DNA from: Terriglobia bacterium
GTDB lineage: Bacteria > Acidobacteriota > Terriglobia > Terriglobales > Acidobacteriaceae
Length of the DNA stretch: 35,838 nucleotides
Assembly (NCBI GenBank): GCA_020073385.1
Contig: JAIQFH010000064.1
Span: 1 to 35,838 of the forward strand
Reading direction: 5' to 3'
The position numbers were made by a program, and so were the translations under genes. Below are positions 1 through 8,534 of the stretch, one piece after another (within the stretch, counting starts at the first letter, position 1; each line of letters begins with the position of its first letter). Below the pieces are notes generated by a model, which was not told where the DNA came from, searched no databases, and was given only the letters and a program-made list of their open reading frames with translations.

Positions 1-373
1 CCCTCCTATGAATCCCTGGTATGTGCGCGTTAGGCACTCCGCAGTAGTTCCTCCTTCCATCAGATCGCGGCTTTCTGAGGAGCCTCGCAACCATCCAATG
101 CCCATAGCATCAGCAGCGTCGAGGCGGTTTACCCCAATCCATCTTTAGCCCACCGTCGCGGCCTTCACTTCTTCTCTCGCCCTCGATTCCTACCCCGCCG
201 CGACGCTGGCCTAAAAATGCTCTGCATTACGCGTAGCCCGCGATTATGTGCAATTGCTGAGCGCGACATGCCCTGAGGCGGTGAGAATCCGCTCTGTATT
301 TCCATCCTGGTTTCCCTCGAACTGTACATAATCGGACAATCTCCCCGCAGGACTTCTGTCCTGAGGAGAGATC
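1..373. other. gene-less left flank
   Basis: No reading frame here has recognisable protein character. The only structured element is the hairpin just before the first recombinase, listed separately. The rest probably holds the left end and promoter of the recombinase-trio element, but I could not pair a terminal inverted repeat with anything on the right, because the right part of the element is lost. Confidence 0.4.
348..363 (+). promoter_or_regulatory. leader hairpin before the first recombinase
   Basis: CAGGAC and GTCCTG form a perfect 6-bp stem around a TTCT loop. The stem ends directly before the ribosome binding site (GAGGAGAG) of the recombinase start at 374. It could modulate translation initiation, or be part of a recombinase-binding site. 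The structure is seen; the role is inferred. Confidence 0.35.
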
Positions 374-1596
374 ATGCGTAGTCTTAAAAATACTGCTGAC
401 GTCCGAAGCTTGATTCATCTTTATGTAACGACACTCGAGGCCCGTGGCTATCGGCCGTCAGTGATCGGGGCATACAGAGCTGCGGTGGAACACTTTGTTT
501 CTTGGGCAGCACCTGACGGTGATCACCTGCATGTGAGCAAAGCCGCAGTCCGGGATTTTCTTAACGTGCATCTGGCGGATTGCAAATGCCTGGGGCGCAT
601 CCAGCGTGGAGTCGTGACGGTCCGTTCGGCGTTGAACCACCTGTTGATGGTCCTTGGTGAAAGCAAACTGGCATCAGAGGTGCAGTTGTCCGCACACCTC
701 GACATCGAACTGCAGAAGTTCTGCGAGTACGCAAGCGATGTGTGTGGGCTTGCGCCTGCAACCCTCATCTCACGGCGACAGTGGATTGGACGTTTCCTGG
801 CTCAACAGTTTCCCAAGGGGAGCATCGAAGTTTCGCGGCTATCGCCGAAACAAATCCGAGACTTCTTCTCTTCCCAGTGTCGCGGCTACCGACCGGGCAC
901 TGCACAGGTGCTTGCCTCCGCCATTCGCAGTTATCTACGGTTCCGGGCTTTGCAACATGCCGATCAAGTAGAGTCCCTTCTGGCGGCGGTTCCTTCGGCT
1001 GCGAGCTGGCGACTAGCGGCTCTGCCCCAGTACTTGGAGACGGACGAAGTTGCCTCGCTCATGGCTGCGTTCGACCGAACCCTGCCTCAACATCAGCGTG
1101 ATTACGCGATCCTTCGCTGCTTGGTTGATCTGGGGCTCCGTTCTTGCGAAGTCGCGGCCTTACGTCTGGACGACATCGACTGGAAGAACGGCACACTGAC
1201 CGTCCGCACGGAAAATCTCAACGATATGATGTGTTGCCCCTGCCTTCTACTACCGGACGGGCGATCGCTGAGTATCTGCGCAAAGCCCGTCCCGCCAACG
1301 AAAGCCGTGCGGTTTTTGTTCGTCATCGAGCCCCATTCCACTTGCCGGTGAGCCCCAGCGTTATCCGTTCTGTCGTTCGGCAGGCGGCTGTGCGCAGTGG
1401 CCTCATGGACCGGCTACATGGTCCGCACCGATTGCGTCATAGCGCAGCCACACGGATGCTGCACCAGGGCGCGACCTTGAAGCAGATCGCCGACATACTG
1501 CGGCACAGAAGCCTGGATACGACTGCAATCTATGCCAAGGTCGATGTACCGCGGCTGGCTGCAATCGCGCAACCTTGGCCCGGAGGTGCTGCATGA
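374..1596 (+). pseudogene. ritA: tyrosine recombinase, first gene of a RIT trio (frameshifted)
   Basis: Site-specific tyrosine recombinase of about 407 aa if the frame is restored. An N-terminal SAM-like core-binding domain (about residues 1-200) is followed by a catalytic domain with box I (GLRSCEVA, first catalytic Arg), box II (HRLRHSAATRML) and the nucleophile region (HRSLDTTAIYAKVD). The first 280 or so residues are in one frame. Near 1205-1212 the homology passes to the next frame (GKSQRYDVLPLP), as if one base were missing, and then runs on to the stop at 1594-1596. The start at 374 follows GAGGAGAG. The gene overlaps the next recombinase by ATGA. All catalytic residues survive, so a corrected base would make this an intact enzyme. 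The gene symbol rests on the three-recombinase arrangement. Confidence 0.8.
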
Positions 1597-2225
1597 GACG
1601 GCCCACAATGACAAAGCAGGTCGAAGAGTATCTGACATTGCGGAGGGCCATGGGTTTCGATTTGGTAGGTGAGGGATACCAGCTTCATGCCTTCGCGCGC
1701 TTTGTAGAGGAGACCGGCCACGCCGGTCCCCTAACGACGGACTTATTGCTCCGCTGGGTGCAGGCTGCAAAAAAGCCGGGACCTGTCACAGCAAGCCGCC
1801 GTGTCGAAGTGCTACGTCCATTTCTCAAATACTGTCGGCAGTTCGACCCTGTTTGCCCGGTGCTTCCATTGGGGCTTTGCGGTCCCGCTCATCGGCGGAT
1901 CCCACCACACATCTACAGCGGCGGCCTGTCTGTTCCCCCGAGAACGGTTCATTACACCTTCGATGTTTTGCGTCAACAGTTAGGCTGGATTGCGCGCGGC
2001 GGACATCCACAACCAAGAATCCATGATCTGCGCCACACTTTCACCTGCCGGGCGTTGTTACGCGGCCAGCAAGAGAATCGACTTGATCATGTGGCTGATG
2101 CTATCGCGACTTATGTCGGCCACGCAAAGGTTTCCGACACGTATTGGTACGTCACCGCCATCCCGGAGCTGATGGGTATCGCCTCCGACCGCTTCTCCCG
2201 TTTCTCCTCGGAGGGATGCCGATGA
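1593..2225 (+). pseudogene. ritB: tyrosine recombinase, second gene of a RIT trio (internal deletion)
   Basis: The start ATG at 1593 overlaps the stop of the preceding recombinase (ATGA) and has a GGAGG six bases upstream. At 210 aa it is about 100 aa shorter than usual for the family. The N-terminal core-binding domain (TKQVEEYLTLRRAMGFDL) is intact up to HIYS near 1918. The sequence then jumps in frame to PPRTVHYTF near 1935. The missing piece is the start of the catalytic domain with the first catalytic Arg. Box II (HDLRHTFTCRALL) and the Tyr region (YVGHAKVSDTYWY) remain. The product would keep DNA-binding parts but should be catalytically dead. It overlaps the third recombinase by ATGA. 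Confidence 0.8.
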
Positions 2226-2713
2226 ACACTCCGCAAACCCATTTTGCGAAGCTGGTACAGGAGTTCTTTCTCGATCGTCTGATTCGCCAACGGAACTCCA
2301 GTCCACAAACTGTGGCGGCCTATCGCGATTGTTTCCGTCTGCTGTTCGGGTTTGCCCAGGAACACCGGAACAAGCCGACGGACCGTTTGGTCCTCGCTGA
2401 TCTCGATGCTCCTCTTGTACTAGCGTTCTTGGATCATCTCGAGAAAGTCCGGAAAAACTCCATTCGCAGCCGGAACGCTCGACTAGCGGCGATCCGCTCC
2501 TTCTTGCGTTTTGCCGTTCTCAAGGACCCGCAGTCGTTGGCCACTATCCAACGCGCACTCGCCATTCCGATGAAGCGTCACAGCAGGCCTTTGGTCGGAT
2601 TCCTGTCGCGCGAAGAAGTGCAAGCCATAATCAATGCTCCCGACCCTGCCACCCGGACCGGACAACGCGACCAGGCTCTCCTGGCCACACTCTACAACAC
2701 CGGCGCTCGCGTC
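2222..2713 (+). pseudogene. ritC: tyrosine recombinase, third gene of a RIT trio (3' truncated)
   Basis: It starts at ATG 2222, overlapping the previous stop by ATGA, with GGAGGG just upstream. The core-binding domain (residues 1-120) and the first part of the catalytic domain are present, with the family sequence ending at LYNTGARV, right after the first catalytic Arg. After about 2713 the resemblance stops. The frame stays open for another 1.5 kb only because it runs out of frame across the dehydratase gene, so the long 684-aa reading is not a real protein. Box II and the Tyr are lost. The break at about 2713 marks a deletion or rearrangement that removed the right end of the element. Confidence 0.8.
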
Positions 2714-2757
2714 CCGTTGGGCACGTGCGCGTTGGACTGTCGTAGTCTAATTGCGCC

Positions 2758-2768
2758 GACAAGTTGTC
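2758..2768. promoter_or_regulatory. possible operator upstream of the aldonate dehydratase
   Basis: GACAA-G-TTGTC is an inverted repeat with one central base, 24 bp before the dehydratase start at 2793. Position and size would suit a regulator of a sugar-acid gene, such as one of the GntR family. No regulator gene lies alongside and the palindrome is short, so this is a weak call. Confidence 0.3.
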
Positions 2769-2792
2769 TAGGAGTTGTGGAGCGGAGACTTG

Positions 2793-4817
2793 ATGCACCT
2801 TCCAACGAACTCAATTGCCATTTCACAGGTACTGGAGAGCGATCCTTCGCTTTTTGGAGAAACAAAGACACATGCGCCCGGTCCGGAGGGAGTGCTGCCG
2901 ATCACGGCGGAGATGTTGTTGACGCAGCCTTCCGGCAACCTTTTCGGTCTTACGCAAAATGCGGGCATGGGGTGGGAGGCGGTGCGTCTGCTCGATCCCG
3001 AGTTTCTTATCCTGAGCACGCACGGAGGAATGCGAGGGGAGGATGGAACTCCGATCGCCCTTGGCTTCCACACCGGCCATTGGGAGGTTGGCTTGTTAGT
3101 GGCCGAGGCGGCGCGGGAACTTCGGAGCAAGAATGCCATCCCGTATGCGGGGGCGTGTACCGATCCGTGCGATGGGCGCACGCAAGGCACGGAGGGAATG
3201 CTCGACTCGCTGGCTTACCGGAACGATGCCGCAATTGTGCTGCGGAGGCTGATGCGTTCGCTGCCGACCCGCAGAGGAGTGATGGGCATCGCGACCTGCG
3301 ACAAGGGACTGCCGGCGATGATGATGGCGCTCGCATCTTCCGGTGGGTTACCCAGCATTCTGGTGCCGGGTGGAGTTACGCTACTTCCAGAAAACGGCGA
3401 AGACGCGGGCAAAGTGCAGACGATCGGCGCGCGCTTTGCGCAGAATCAAATCACGATCGAGTATGCCGCAGAAGTGGGTTGTCGAGCTTGTGCGACACCC
3501 GGCGGCGGATGCCAGTTCCTGGGCACTGCCGCGACATCGCAGGTGGTTGCCGAGGCCCTGGGGTTGTCACTGCCTCATGCGGCACTCGCGCCTTCGGGTC
3601 AATCGATCTGGCTCGACGCGGCCACGCGGTCGGCTCGCGCCATGTTGCGGATGGCTCAGATTGGCATCGGCACTACCGATGTGCTGTCCGATGCCGCGAT
3701 TCGCAATGCGATGGTGGTGCACGCGGCCTTTGGTGGATCAACGAACCTGCTGTTACACGTTCCTGCCATTGCGCACGCGGCTGGGTTGTGCCGGCCCACG
3801 GCAGCCGATTGGGCGTCAATCAATCGTATGGTTCCGCGGCTCGTGGACGCGCTCCCGAATGGGCCGAACAACTTCGCGACCGTTCAAGTGTTTCTTGCGG
3901 GAGGCGTGCCGGAAGTTATGTTGCACCTGCGGCGGGCGGGGCTGCTGGACTGCAGTGTGCGGACGGTTACGGGCGACACTCTAGACGCGAATCTCAATTG
4001 GTGGGAGCAGAGCGAGCGGCGCAGCGCGTTGAAAGAGAAGTTGAGCGCGTTGGATGGCATCAATGCCGACGATGTGATTCTTTCTCCCGACCGGGCGCGG
4101 GCCCGAGGTCTCACGGCAACGGTCTGTTTCCCTACCGGCAACCTGGCGCCGGAGGGCAGCGTGATCAAGAGCACGTCCATCGATCCGTCCCTCATTGATG
4201 AGAACAATACGTATCGACACGCTGGGCCGGCTCGCGTCTTCATTACCGAGAGGTCCGCCATCGATGCGATCAAATGCGGGGCGGTGTCTCGCGGAGATGT
4301 GGTTGTGCTTGTGTGCTGCGGTCCAGCAGGCGCCGGCATGCAGGAAATCTATCAGGTCACTTCAGCTTTGAAGAACCTGCCTTTCTGCAAGCATGTCGCC
4401 GTGCTGACCGATGCTCGCTTTAGCGGAGTTTCGACAGGAGCTTGCATCGGGCATATCTCTCCGGAGGCCTTGGCTGGCGGACCAATCGGACGTGTGCGGG
4501 AAGGAGACATGATTGAGATTGTGATTGACCGTACCGCACTCCACGGAACAATCGACCTTGTCGGTGAAGGGGAGGAGCGCTTCTCAGCTAAGGAGGGAGG
4601 GCGTCGGCTCGCGGCGCGCGCCTCACGGCACGATCTCGCAGCTCATCCTGCGCTACCCGATGATACCCGGCTCTGGGCAGCCCTGGTACAGGCAAGCGGG
4701 GGTGTGTGGGGAGGTTGTGTGTACGATGCGGATGCGATCCTCGCCCAACTGGAGCGGGGTGCCGTGTCGCCTGACAAAAATGCTGGCGCATCGCAATCGG
4801 GATCCATAAGGAGCTGA
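2793..4817 (+). CDS. yjhG: YjhG/YagF-type aldonate (D-xylonate-like) dehydratase
   Basis: A 674-aa member of the IlvD/Edd dehydratase family, subgroup YjhG/YagF, which removes water from aldonic acids such as D-xylonate to give 2-keto-3-deoxy acids. It is close to full family length. Subgroup landmarks are SDPCDGRTQG-like (ACTDPCDGRTQG, Cys126), CDKGLPA (Cys169) and TPGGGCQFLGTAATSQVV (Cys240); the three Cys are the expected iron-sulfur ligands. Later landmarks are HAAFGGSTNLLLH, EGSVIKSTSIDPS and ARFSGVSTGACIGH. ATG 2793 is chosen over an upstream TTG (2775) because CGGAG lies six bases before it. The promoter region is the RIT breakpoint, and no partner genes of a xylonate pathway are adjacent. 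Cytoplasmic. The exact substrate is not fixed by sequence. Certain as to family. Confidence 0.95.
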   Translation: MHLPTNSIAISQVLESDPSLFGETKTHAPGPEGVLPITAEMLLTQPSGNLFGLTQNAGMGWEAVRLLDPEFLILSTHGGMRGEDGTPIALGFHTGHWEVGLLVAEAARELRSKNAIPYAGACTDPCDGRTQGTEGMLDSLAYRNDAAIVLRRLMRSLPTRRGVMGIATCDKGLPAMMMALASSGGLPSILVPGGVTLLPENGEDAGKVQTIGARFAQNQITIEYAAEVGCRACATPGGGCQFLGTAATSQVVAEALGLSLPHAALAPSGQSIWLDAATRSARAMLRMAQIGIGTTDVLSDAAIRNAMVVHAAFGGSTNLLLHVPAIAHAAGLCRPTAADWASINRMVPRLVDALPNGPNNFATVQVFLAGGVPEVMLHLRRAGLLDCSVRTVTGDTLDANLNWWEQSERRSALKEKLSALDGINADDVILSPDRARARGLTATVCFPTGNLAPEGSVIKSTSIDPSLIDENNTYRHAGPARVFITERSAIDAIKCGAVSRGDVVVLVCCGPAGAGMQEIYQVTSALKNLPFCKHVAVLTDARFSGVSTGACIGHISPEALAGGPIGRVREGDMIEIVIDRTALHGTIDLVGEGEERFSAKEGGRRLAARASRHDLAAHPALPDDTRLWAALVQASGGVWGGCVYDADAILAQLERGAVSPDKNAGASQSGSIRS

Positions 4818-4832
4818 TTCCTGAGAGGAATC
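4816..4832 (+). terminator. hairpin at the end of the dehydratase gene
   Basis: GATTCC and GGAATC pair around a five-base loop, starting in the stop codon. No T-tract follows, so it is at best a weak or factor-assisted terminator. Confidence 0.25.
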
Positions 4833-5153
4833 GCACAGCTCAGGGTGCGTTGAGGAGAATGGATTCTATTCCTTGTTCTTTGCGCCAGGCTGCGACGAAC
4901 CTATCTGCAACGACCGGCCTTCGGGAGCGGGTTCGGCGATTTTTGGGGAGTCTCACCAGATTCGTACAGAGAAACGGCGTTTTGGGAAGTTAGGAGAGGA
5001 GAGCCGGGTTTCCGGAGGGTAATGCCTGCCGGAGAATACTACATTCGACGCCAGCAACACTGCCACATGCTTCATCAGGAAATAAGTATCAGTCGCTCGA
5101 GTAGCGAGTAGAAGCGCACCAGATCTTCCATCCGTCGTGGCTAACGTCGCCAT
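4833..5153. other. intergenic region between convergent genes
   Basis: No recognisable gene. On the minus strand an ATG at 5153 directly follows the hipA stop codon (TAG-ATG) and opens a 66-codon frame to 4953. Its product (starting MATLATTDGRSG) resembles nothing I know and has no ribosome binding site of its own. It could only be translated by coupling to hipA. I leave it as an unproven small ORF. Confidence 0.3.
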
Positions 5154-6407
5154 CTATCTTTCGCGAGCATGCTTCAAATCGTCGTGCTCGAACGCTGACG
5201 CCATGCGGTCGATTTCGCCTTTAGCGATACGATGACGCGCCGCTTCGTCGCGCCACGTCGAGACCGCCTTCCCGACCTCGGCGGCAATGGCTTTCGCCTC
5301 GTCCTTCTTCAGCATGAAATATTCAGCCACGCTCATCGCCAGGTCGAGTGAGGCAGTGCCATCGTCCTCGTCGATAGCCGTGGTGAGAATGCGCGGTTTA
5401 ATGTCCACAGGCACCGGATTTAAGTCGTACGCGGGCGACAGTCGCCAGCCGGCCTGACCCGCGTAGAGGAAACCATGGTTGCGCAGATGATCGTCTGTAT
5501 TCGAAATCAGGATATTGAACACGATCCGGCGCCACAGTTCTTCCATGTCCTCTTTAGGCGCAGCGCCATGCTGGCGTAGGGCATCCACGATCTCGAGATA
5601 ACTTCTCGTATCTCTGTCCTTCGCGCCCAGCATGCTCATCGCTGAAAGGAAGGGAATGCGCACTGCCTTTTCGCGATCGAAGCGGCGCAGGAGAATCACG
5701 GGCTTGTCGGCGACGATCTCGATGCGCGAGTCTGGCACCGGAATGCCTGCTTTTGCGGCGAGTCCCAGAGCAATCGCTTCCCACACGACCGTGTTGAATT
5801 CGTCGTCGCGGCGCGGGAACTTCGCGATCGCGAGCTGGCCATCTTTTTCTATGACGGAAGCTTTGGGCCGCGCGCCGCCTAGAGATGAGCCCGGCGCGAT
5901 CAGCAGCCGCAGATCTTCGTCCGTGTCTTTGTCCTCGACGACGTGCTCCGCGGCGGAGAGCAATCCTGGTAGTTCAACGAGCGGCGGGATGCGCTTGCCC
6001 CCCTCCTCTCGCAGAAACGGTCCACCCTCCTTTTCGACGAAGCGCAGCGCACCCTGGCGCGCTTCGTCATCCACTAATAAAAGGAAGTCGATTTCCTGCA
6101 GCGAGCGCGGCGCGGTTCCTGCGCGCTCAGCACGCCGACGCTCGGCTCGCCGCATGAGAGCCCGGCCCCAGCGGTCCGGCGCGGAATCACCAATCGCACC
6201 GAACATAGGGGTATCGGCCGGAGTATGGAACGCACCGGGTCCGACCTGCAGCGCCGGCTCAAGCGAGAAGCGTACCGGATTTTCCAGCCACGTCTTGTCG
6301 TATTCAAAACTTGCGCTCTCCTTATTCTTACGGAGATGGGCCCACAACCGCCCCACGAGCTGGGGCTTGCCGACCAGATCTACGTAAACGAGAGTTTCCC
6401 GGTCCAT
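5154..6407 (-). CDS. hipA: HipA-type Ser/Thr kinase toxin
   Basis: 417 aa, the usual HipA length. HipA kinases phosphorylate cytoplasmic targets (glutamyl-tRNA synthetase in E. coli) and cause growth arrest. An N-terminal couple domain (residues 1-110) is followed by the HipA kinase fold. The flexible Ser/Gly loop is PGSSLGGARPK (172-182), where E. coli HipA autophosphorylates. The catalytic loop is ISNTDDHLRN (301-310, with Asp305 and Asn310). The metal-binding Asp lies in SPAYDLNP (Asp328). All key residues are present, so the kinase should be active. The start ATG follows the hipB stop with no gap (TAA-ATG), so translation is coupled to the antitoxin. It is most like short HipA proteins paired with a separate HipB, not the three-gene HipBST type. 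Confidence 0.93.
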   Translation of the reverse strand: MDRETLVYVDLVGKPQLVGRLWAHLRKNKESASFEYDKTWLENPVRFSLEPALQVGPGAFHTPADTPMFGAIGDSAPDRWGRALMRRAERRRAERAGTAPRSLQEIDFLLLVDDEARQGALRFVEKEGGPFLREEGGKRIPPLVELPGLLSAAEHVVEDKDTDEDLRLLIAPGSSLGGARPKASVIEKDGQLAIAKFPRRDDEFNTVVWEAIALGLAAKAGIPVPDSRIEIVADKPVILLRRFDREKAVRIPFLSAMSMLGAKDRDTRSYLEIVDALRQHGAAPKEDMEELWRRIVFNILISNTDDHLRNHGFLYAGQAGWRLSPAYDLNPVPVDIKPRILTTAIDEDDGTASLDLAMSVAEYFMLKKDEAKAIAAEVGKAVSTWRDEAARHRIAKGEIDRMASAFEHDDLKHARER

Positions 6408-6734
6408 TTACTTTTCGTTTGGGACTCTTTGCTTGCTTACCCCGCGAATGCGCTTCGGCAGGTTTTCCTCTTCGAGCTGCAGGCCCACAGGGTCATTCGT
6501 CGGATCGACGAGATCAGCGAGCCGGTCGGCCATGCCCAATACAAAGAGGACGGTTGCGTAGCTTCCAATGGCGACCTTGGGATCACCACGTTCGATCCTG
6601 ATCAGAGTCGGTTCGCTGATCGAAGCTCGTTGCGTTACGATAGACATGGGAAGCCGCCGTCGCCGCCGGGCGTCCTTGATGTCGCTCCCCAGCTTGCGCA
6701 AAGCCCGCGTGACGGGTATGGGTAAGGTCCGCAA
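6408..6734 (-). CDS. hipB: HipB-type antitoxin, Xre-family repressor
   Basis: 108 aa. A helix-turn-helix of the Xre/Cro type spans about residues 12-75, with recognition region RASISEPTLIRIERGDPKV. A polar tail ends PNEK. It should bind HipA and repress the shared promoter through the palindromes upstream. The start is a TTG at 6734, chosen because GGAG lies seven bases upstream and no ATG occurs before residue 30, which would cut the helix-turn-helix. A TTG start may keep antitoxin output low. It ends immediately before hipA. Confidence 0.9.
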   Translation of the reverse strand: MRTLPIPVTRALRKLGSDIKDARRRRRLPMSIVTQRASISEPTLIRIERGDPKVAIGSYATVLFVLGMADRLADLVDPTNDPVGLQLEEENLPKRIRGVSKQRVPNEK

Positions 6735-6752
6735 GTTGATTCTCCTGCTGTC

Positions 6753-6804
6753 TTTTAACTAAACTATAAGAAAGCTTATACGGTTTAAGCTAAATTATAA
6801 GACA
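6753..6804 (-). promoter_or_regulatory. hipBA operator and promoter region
   Basis: TATAAG-AAAG-CTTATA (6765-6780) is a perfect 6+6 inverted repeat. A further TATAAG half-site lies 31 bp away (6796-6801) inside a near-copy of the same block: TTTAAcTAAAcTATAAGAaAG at 6754-6774 and a matching block at 6784-6804. A 31-bp period is about three helical turns, so two dimers would sit on the same face. On the minus strand the second block contains TATAAT, a good -10 candidate. This resembles the autoregulated hip operators of enterobacteria in architecture, though not in sequence. Confidence 0.6.
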
Positions 6805-7092
6805 GTTAAAATCAAGAGCTAGCTAGAAGCGAAGAAACGGCGAATTGCGGGGCTTCAATGCCTTCGCAGGTTCCTAGATTTTGCCTTCGCCAAACTGGAA
6901 CGGCAAGCGAACACCTGGGCGGACTCCCCCACAGGCCCTCACGGAATAGGGAAGTGACCCCCTATTTGGGGCCCTCTTAACCTGTAGCGCGCCTGTTTTT
7001 AATTCCAGGCCAAAAGGAAGCCCCAAGAAATGTGGCGTAGAAGACTACACTCTCCAGCCACTCTTGAGTCTCAAGGGCTTAGCGGAAACATT

Positions 7093-7112
7093 GGTATCAG
7101 CTCGCGGCATCA
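7093..7112 (-). repeat. TGATACC double repeat, copy 1
   Basis: Read on the minus strand this is TGATGCC then TGATACC, with starts 13 bp apart and GCGAGC between. Two further intergenic copies lie at 16173 and 27404. Direct tandem half-sites at constant spacing suggest a regulator-binding site or a small dispersed repeat. Confidence 0.4.
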
Positions 7113-7295
7113 CTCCACTTCCGTTCTGCTGATACATCCACGATCCAGTCCCGCTTACGGCTGATTGCAAGCTGACATTTATCATGAATTCTCTTCACAG
7201 AAAACCAGCGTGCGCCGTATCGCCCTGGAGTCTTGGCAGAGGCAGCCGACTGCCCCATACGAGAATAATTTTCGGCGTGAATCCTCGCAGTGTTC

Positions 7296-7311
7296 TGTGA
7301 TTCCGGTCACA
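7296..7311. promoter_or_regulatory. CRP/FNR-family binding site candidate
   Basis: TGTGA-TTCCGG-TCACA matches the consensus half-sites of CRP-type regulators with the correct six-base spacer. It lies about 140 bp upstream of the membrane-protein start at 7452. The match is seen; which regulator would bind is unknown. Confidence 0.5.
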
Positions 7312-7451
7312 CACAGTTCTCAGTGGTCCACGACGAGGTGGCCGGGCGACGGACTTGTTTGCTTGCCGTAATCTCGCGATAGCAGTCGTTGATCTCGGGG
7401 ACACTGACTTTCAGCTACGTGCGCAGGATAATAGTTGAGCGGGAGGTGACT

Positions 7452-7845
7452 ATGTTTCAGCGATTTGCCGCAGGTACTGCGGTCGCTTCCATTGTCATTG
7501 CGATCGCCTCCACGATTGTGAGCGTCATGCCTGGTCTGAAGTTCGAGAGGATCTATCCCATCACCATTCTCTGGTGTTGCGTGCCTCTCTTTTGGGGGGT
7601 CTGGGCCGTGCTGCCCCCTTCGGCGTGGGTGCCGAAACGATTGCCGCTCTGGGGATCGTTTCTGGGACTTTTCGCGGGATCGATGGGAAGCCTTCGTCCT
7701 GAACCTGCCTTCTCGGTTTCTGGGCGAACCAGTGCCAATGCTATCGCGTGCAATAGCAGTTCTGGTCGGAGCGTTGCTCTATTACTTGATGTGGATGCTG
7801 GTGCGCGGAGCTTTGCGCAGGCTGGCGGGAGCAACGTCCGCGTGA
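7452..7845 (+). pseudogene. small integral membrane protein (one-base frameshift)
   Basis: Not assigned to a named family. From ATG 7452 (preceded by GGGAGGTGACT) the frame encodes three hydrophobic segments: AAGTAVASIVIAIASTIVSV, then PITILWCCVPLFWGVWAVL, then LWGSFLGLFAGS. Near 7683-7687 the plausible protein passes to the next frame (EAFVLNLPSRFLGEPVPML). It then gives a further hydrophobic stretch (AIAVLVGALLYYLMWMLV) and a basic end (RGALRRLAGATSA), with a stop at 7843-7845. One surplus G in the GGG at 7684-7686 would explain this. Restored length is about 130 aa with four membrane segments. Without correction the original frame reads on to 7928 with an unconvincing polar tail. Confidence 0.55.
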
Positions 7846-7972
7846 CGATCTGCGGACACGCTTTGCATTGTTCCGGTGAGCCGTTTTCCTCGATCCGTGG
7901 TGGGAACATCTCTGCATCCAATGGATAGGGGCGACTTTCGCAGTAGACTCAGTGCGCCACTACTACGGGGGC

Positions 7973-7993
7973 GCTTATGAGCCGCTTATAAGC
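7973..7993. promoter_or_regulatory. tandem 10-bp near-palindromes before the adenosine-specific kinase
   Basis: GCTTATGAGC (7973-7982) and the perfect palindrome GCTTATAAGC (7984-7993) sit 11 bp apart, about 55-75 bp upstream of the start at 8049. One-turn spacing fits adjacent operator sites. Weak call. Confidence 0.3.
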
Positions 7994-8048
7994 TATTAAC
8001 GCATGCGTAGCACATGGTGATTGTGCTTCCTGCAGCGGAGGAGAAACC

Positions 8049-8534
8049 ATGCTTGAGATGCAAACGGTGCCCATGGAAGTTCCGGCCGATACGAATATCG
8101 TTGTCGGCCAGTCCCACTTCATTAAGACGGTGGAAGATCTCTACGAAGCCGTCGCGACGACGGTGCCCCAAGCCAAGTTCGGCGTGGCCTTCAACGAAAG
8201 CTCTGGGGCCTGCTTGACGCGCTCAGAAGGGAATGACGAGGCGCTCAGGGAGACAGCGGTCCGCAACGCACAGTCGCTGGCTTGCGGTCATACCTTTGTT
8301 TTGTTGCTTCAGAATGCATATCCCATCAATGTGCTGAACACGATCCGCAACGTGCCGGAAGTGTGTTCCATATTCTGCGCCACGGCCAATGCAGTAGAAA
8401 TTATCGTGGCGCAAACGGAGCAAGGCCGTGGCGTACTCGGCGTGATTGATGGCAGCTCTCCCAAAGGCATCGAGTGCCAGTCAGACGTAGATTGGCGGCA
8501 CGATCTACTGCGCAAGATCGGTTATAAGCGGTAG
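8049..8534 (+). CDS. adenosine-specific kinase (DUF355 family)
   Basis: 161 aa, matching the usual length of the Adenosine_kin/DUF355 family found mainly in archaea and some bacteria. Characterised archaeal members bind AMP/adenosine and ADP, and the fold is unrelated to ribokinase-type adenosine kinases. Family-like stretches are NIVVGQSHFIKTVEDLYEA, FGVAFNESSGACLTRSEGND, AYPINVLNTIRNVPEVCSIF and the glycine-rich end RGVLGVIDGSSPKG. GGAGGAG lies six bases before ATG 8049. No operon partner is close. It is probably cytoplasmic. Its role in bacteria is not settled, and nucleotide salvage or sensing is an inference. Confidence 0.88.
   Translation: MLEMQTVPMEVPADTNIVVGQSHFIKTVEDLYEAVATTVPQAKFGVAFNESSGACLTRSEGNDEALRETAVRNAQSLACGHTFVLLLQNAYPINVLNTIRNVPEVCSIFCATANAVEIIVAQTEQGRGVLGVIDGSSPKGIECQSDVDWRHDLLRKIGYKR

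Larger units (their letters stand above)
374..2713 (+). mobile_element. remnant of a 'recombinase in trio' (RIT) element
   Basis: Three different tyrosine recombinases lie head to tail in one direction, each overlapping the next by the four bases ATGA. That is the defining layout of RIT elements. All three carry lesions (frameshift, internal deletion, truncation), so the element cannot move by itself. Its right terminus is missing and its left terminus, probably within 1-373, was not identified. The identification rests on gene order and protein motifs. Confidence 0.75.
6805..7451. other. gene-less region between hipB and the small membrane protein
   Basis: No convincing gene on either strand. 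It holds a TGATACC-type double repeat in reverse orientation (7093-7112) and a perfect CRP-like palindrome (7296-7311), both listed separately. Short open frames at 7165-7404 have no ribosome binding site or recognisable product. Confidence 0.4.

Noticed and set aside
2144..4198. 684-aa plus-strand frame beginning before the third recombinase and running through the dehydratase
   Set aside because: Only its first part from 2222 to about 2713 is recombinase; the rest reads the dehydratase gene out of frame.
5632..6387. 251-codon plus-strand frame
   Set aside because: Antisense to hipA, with Ser/Arg-rich composition typical of a shadow frame.
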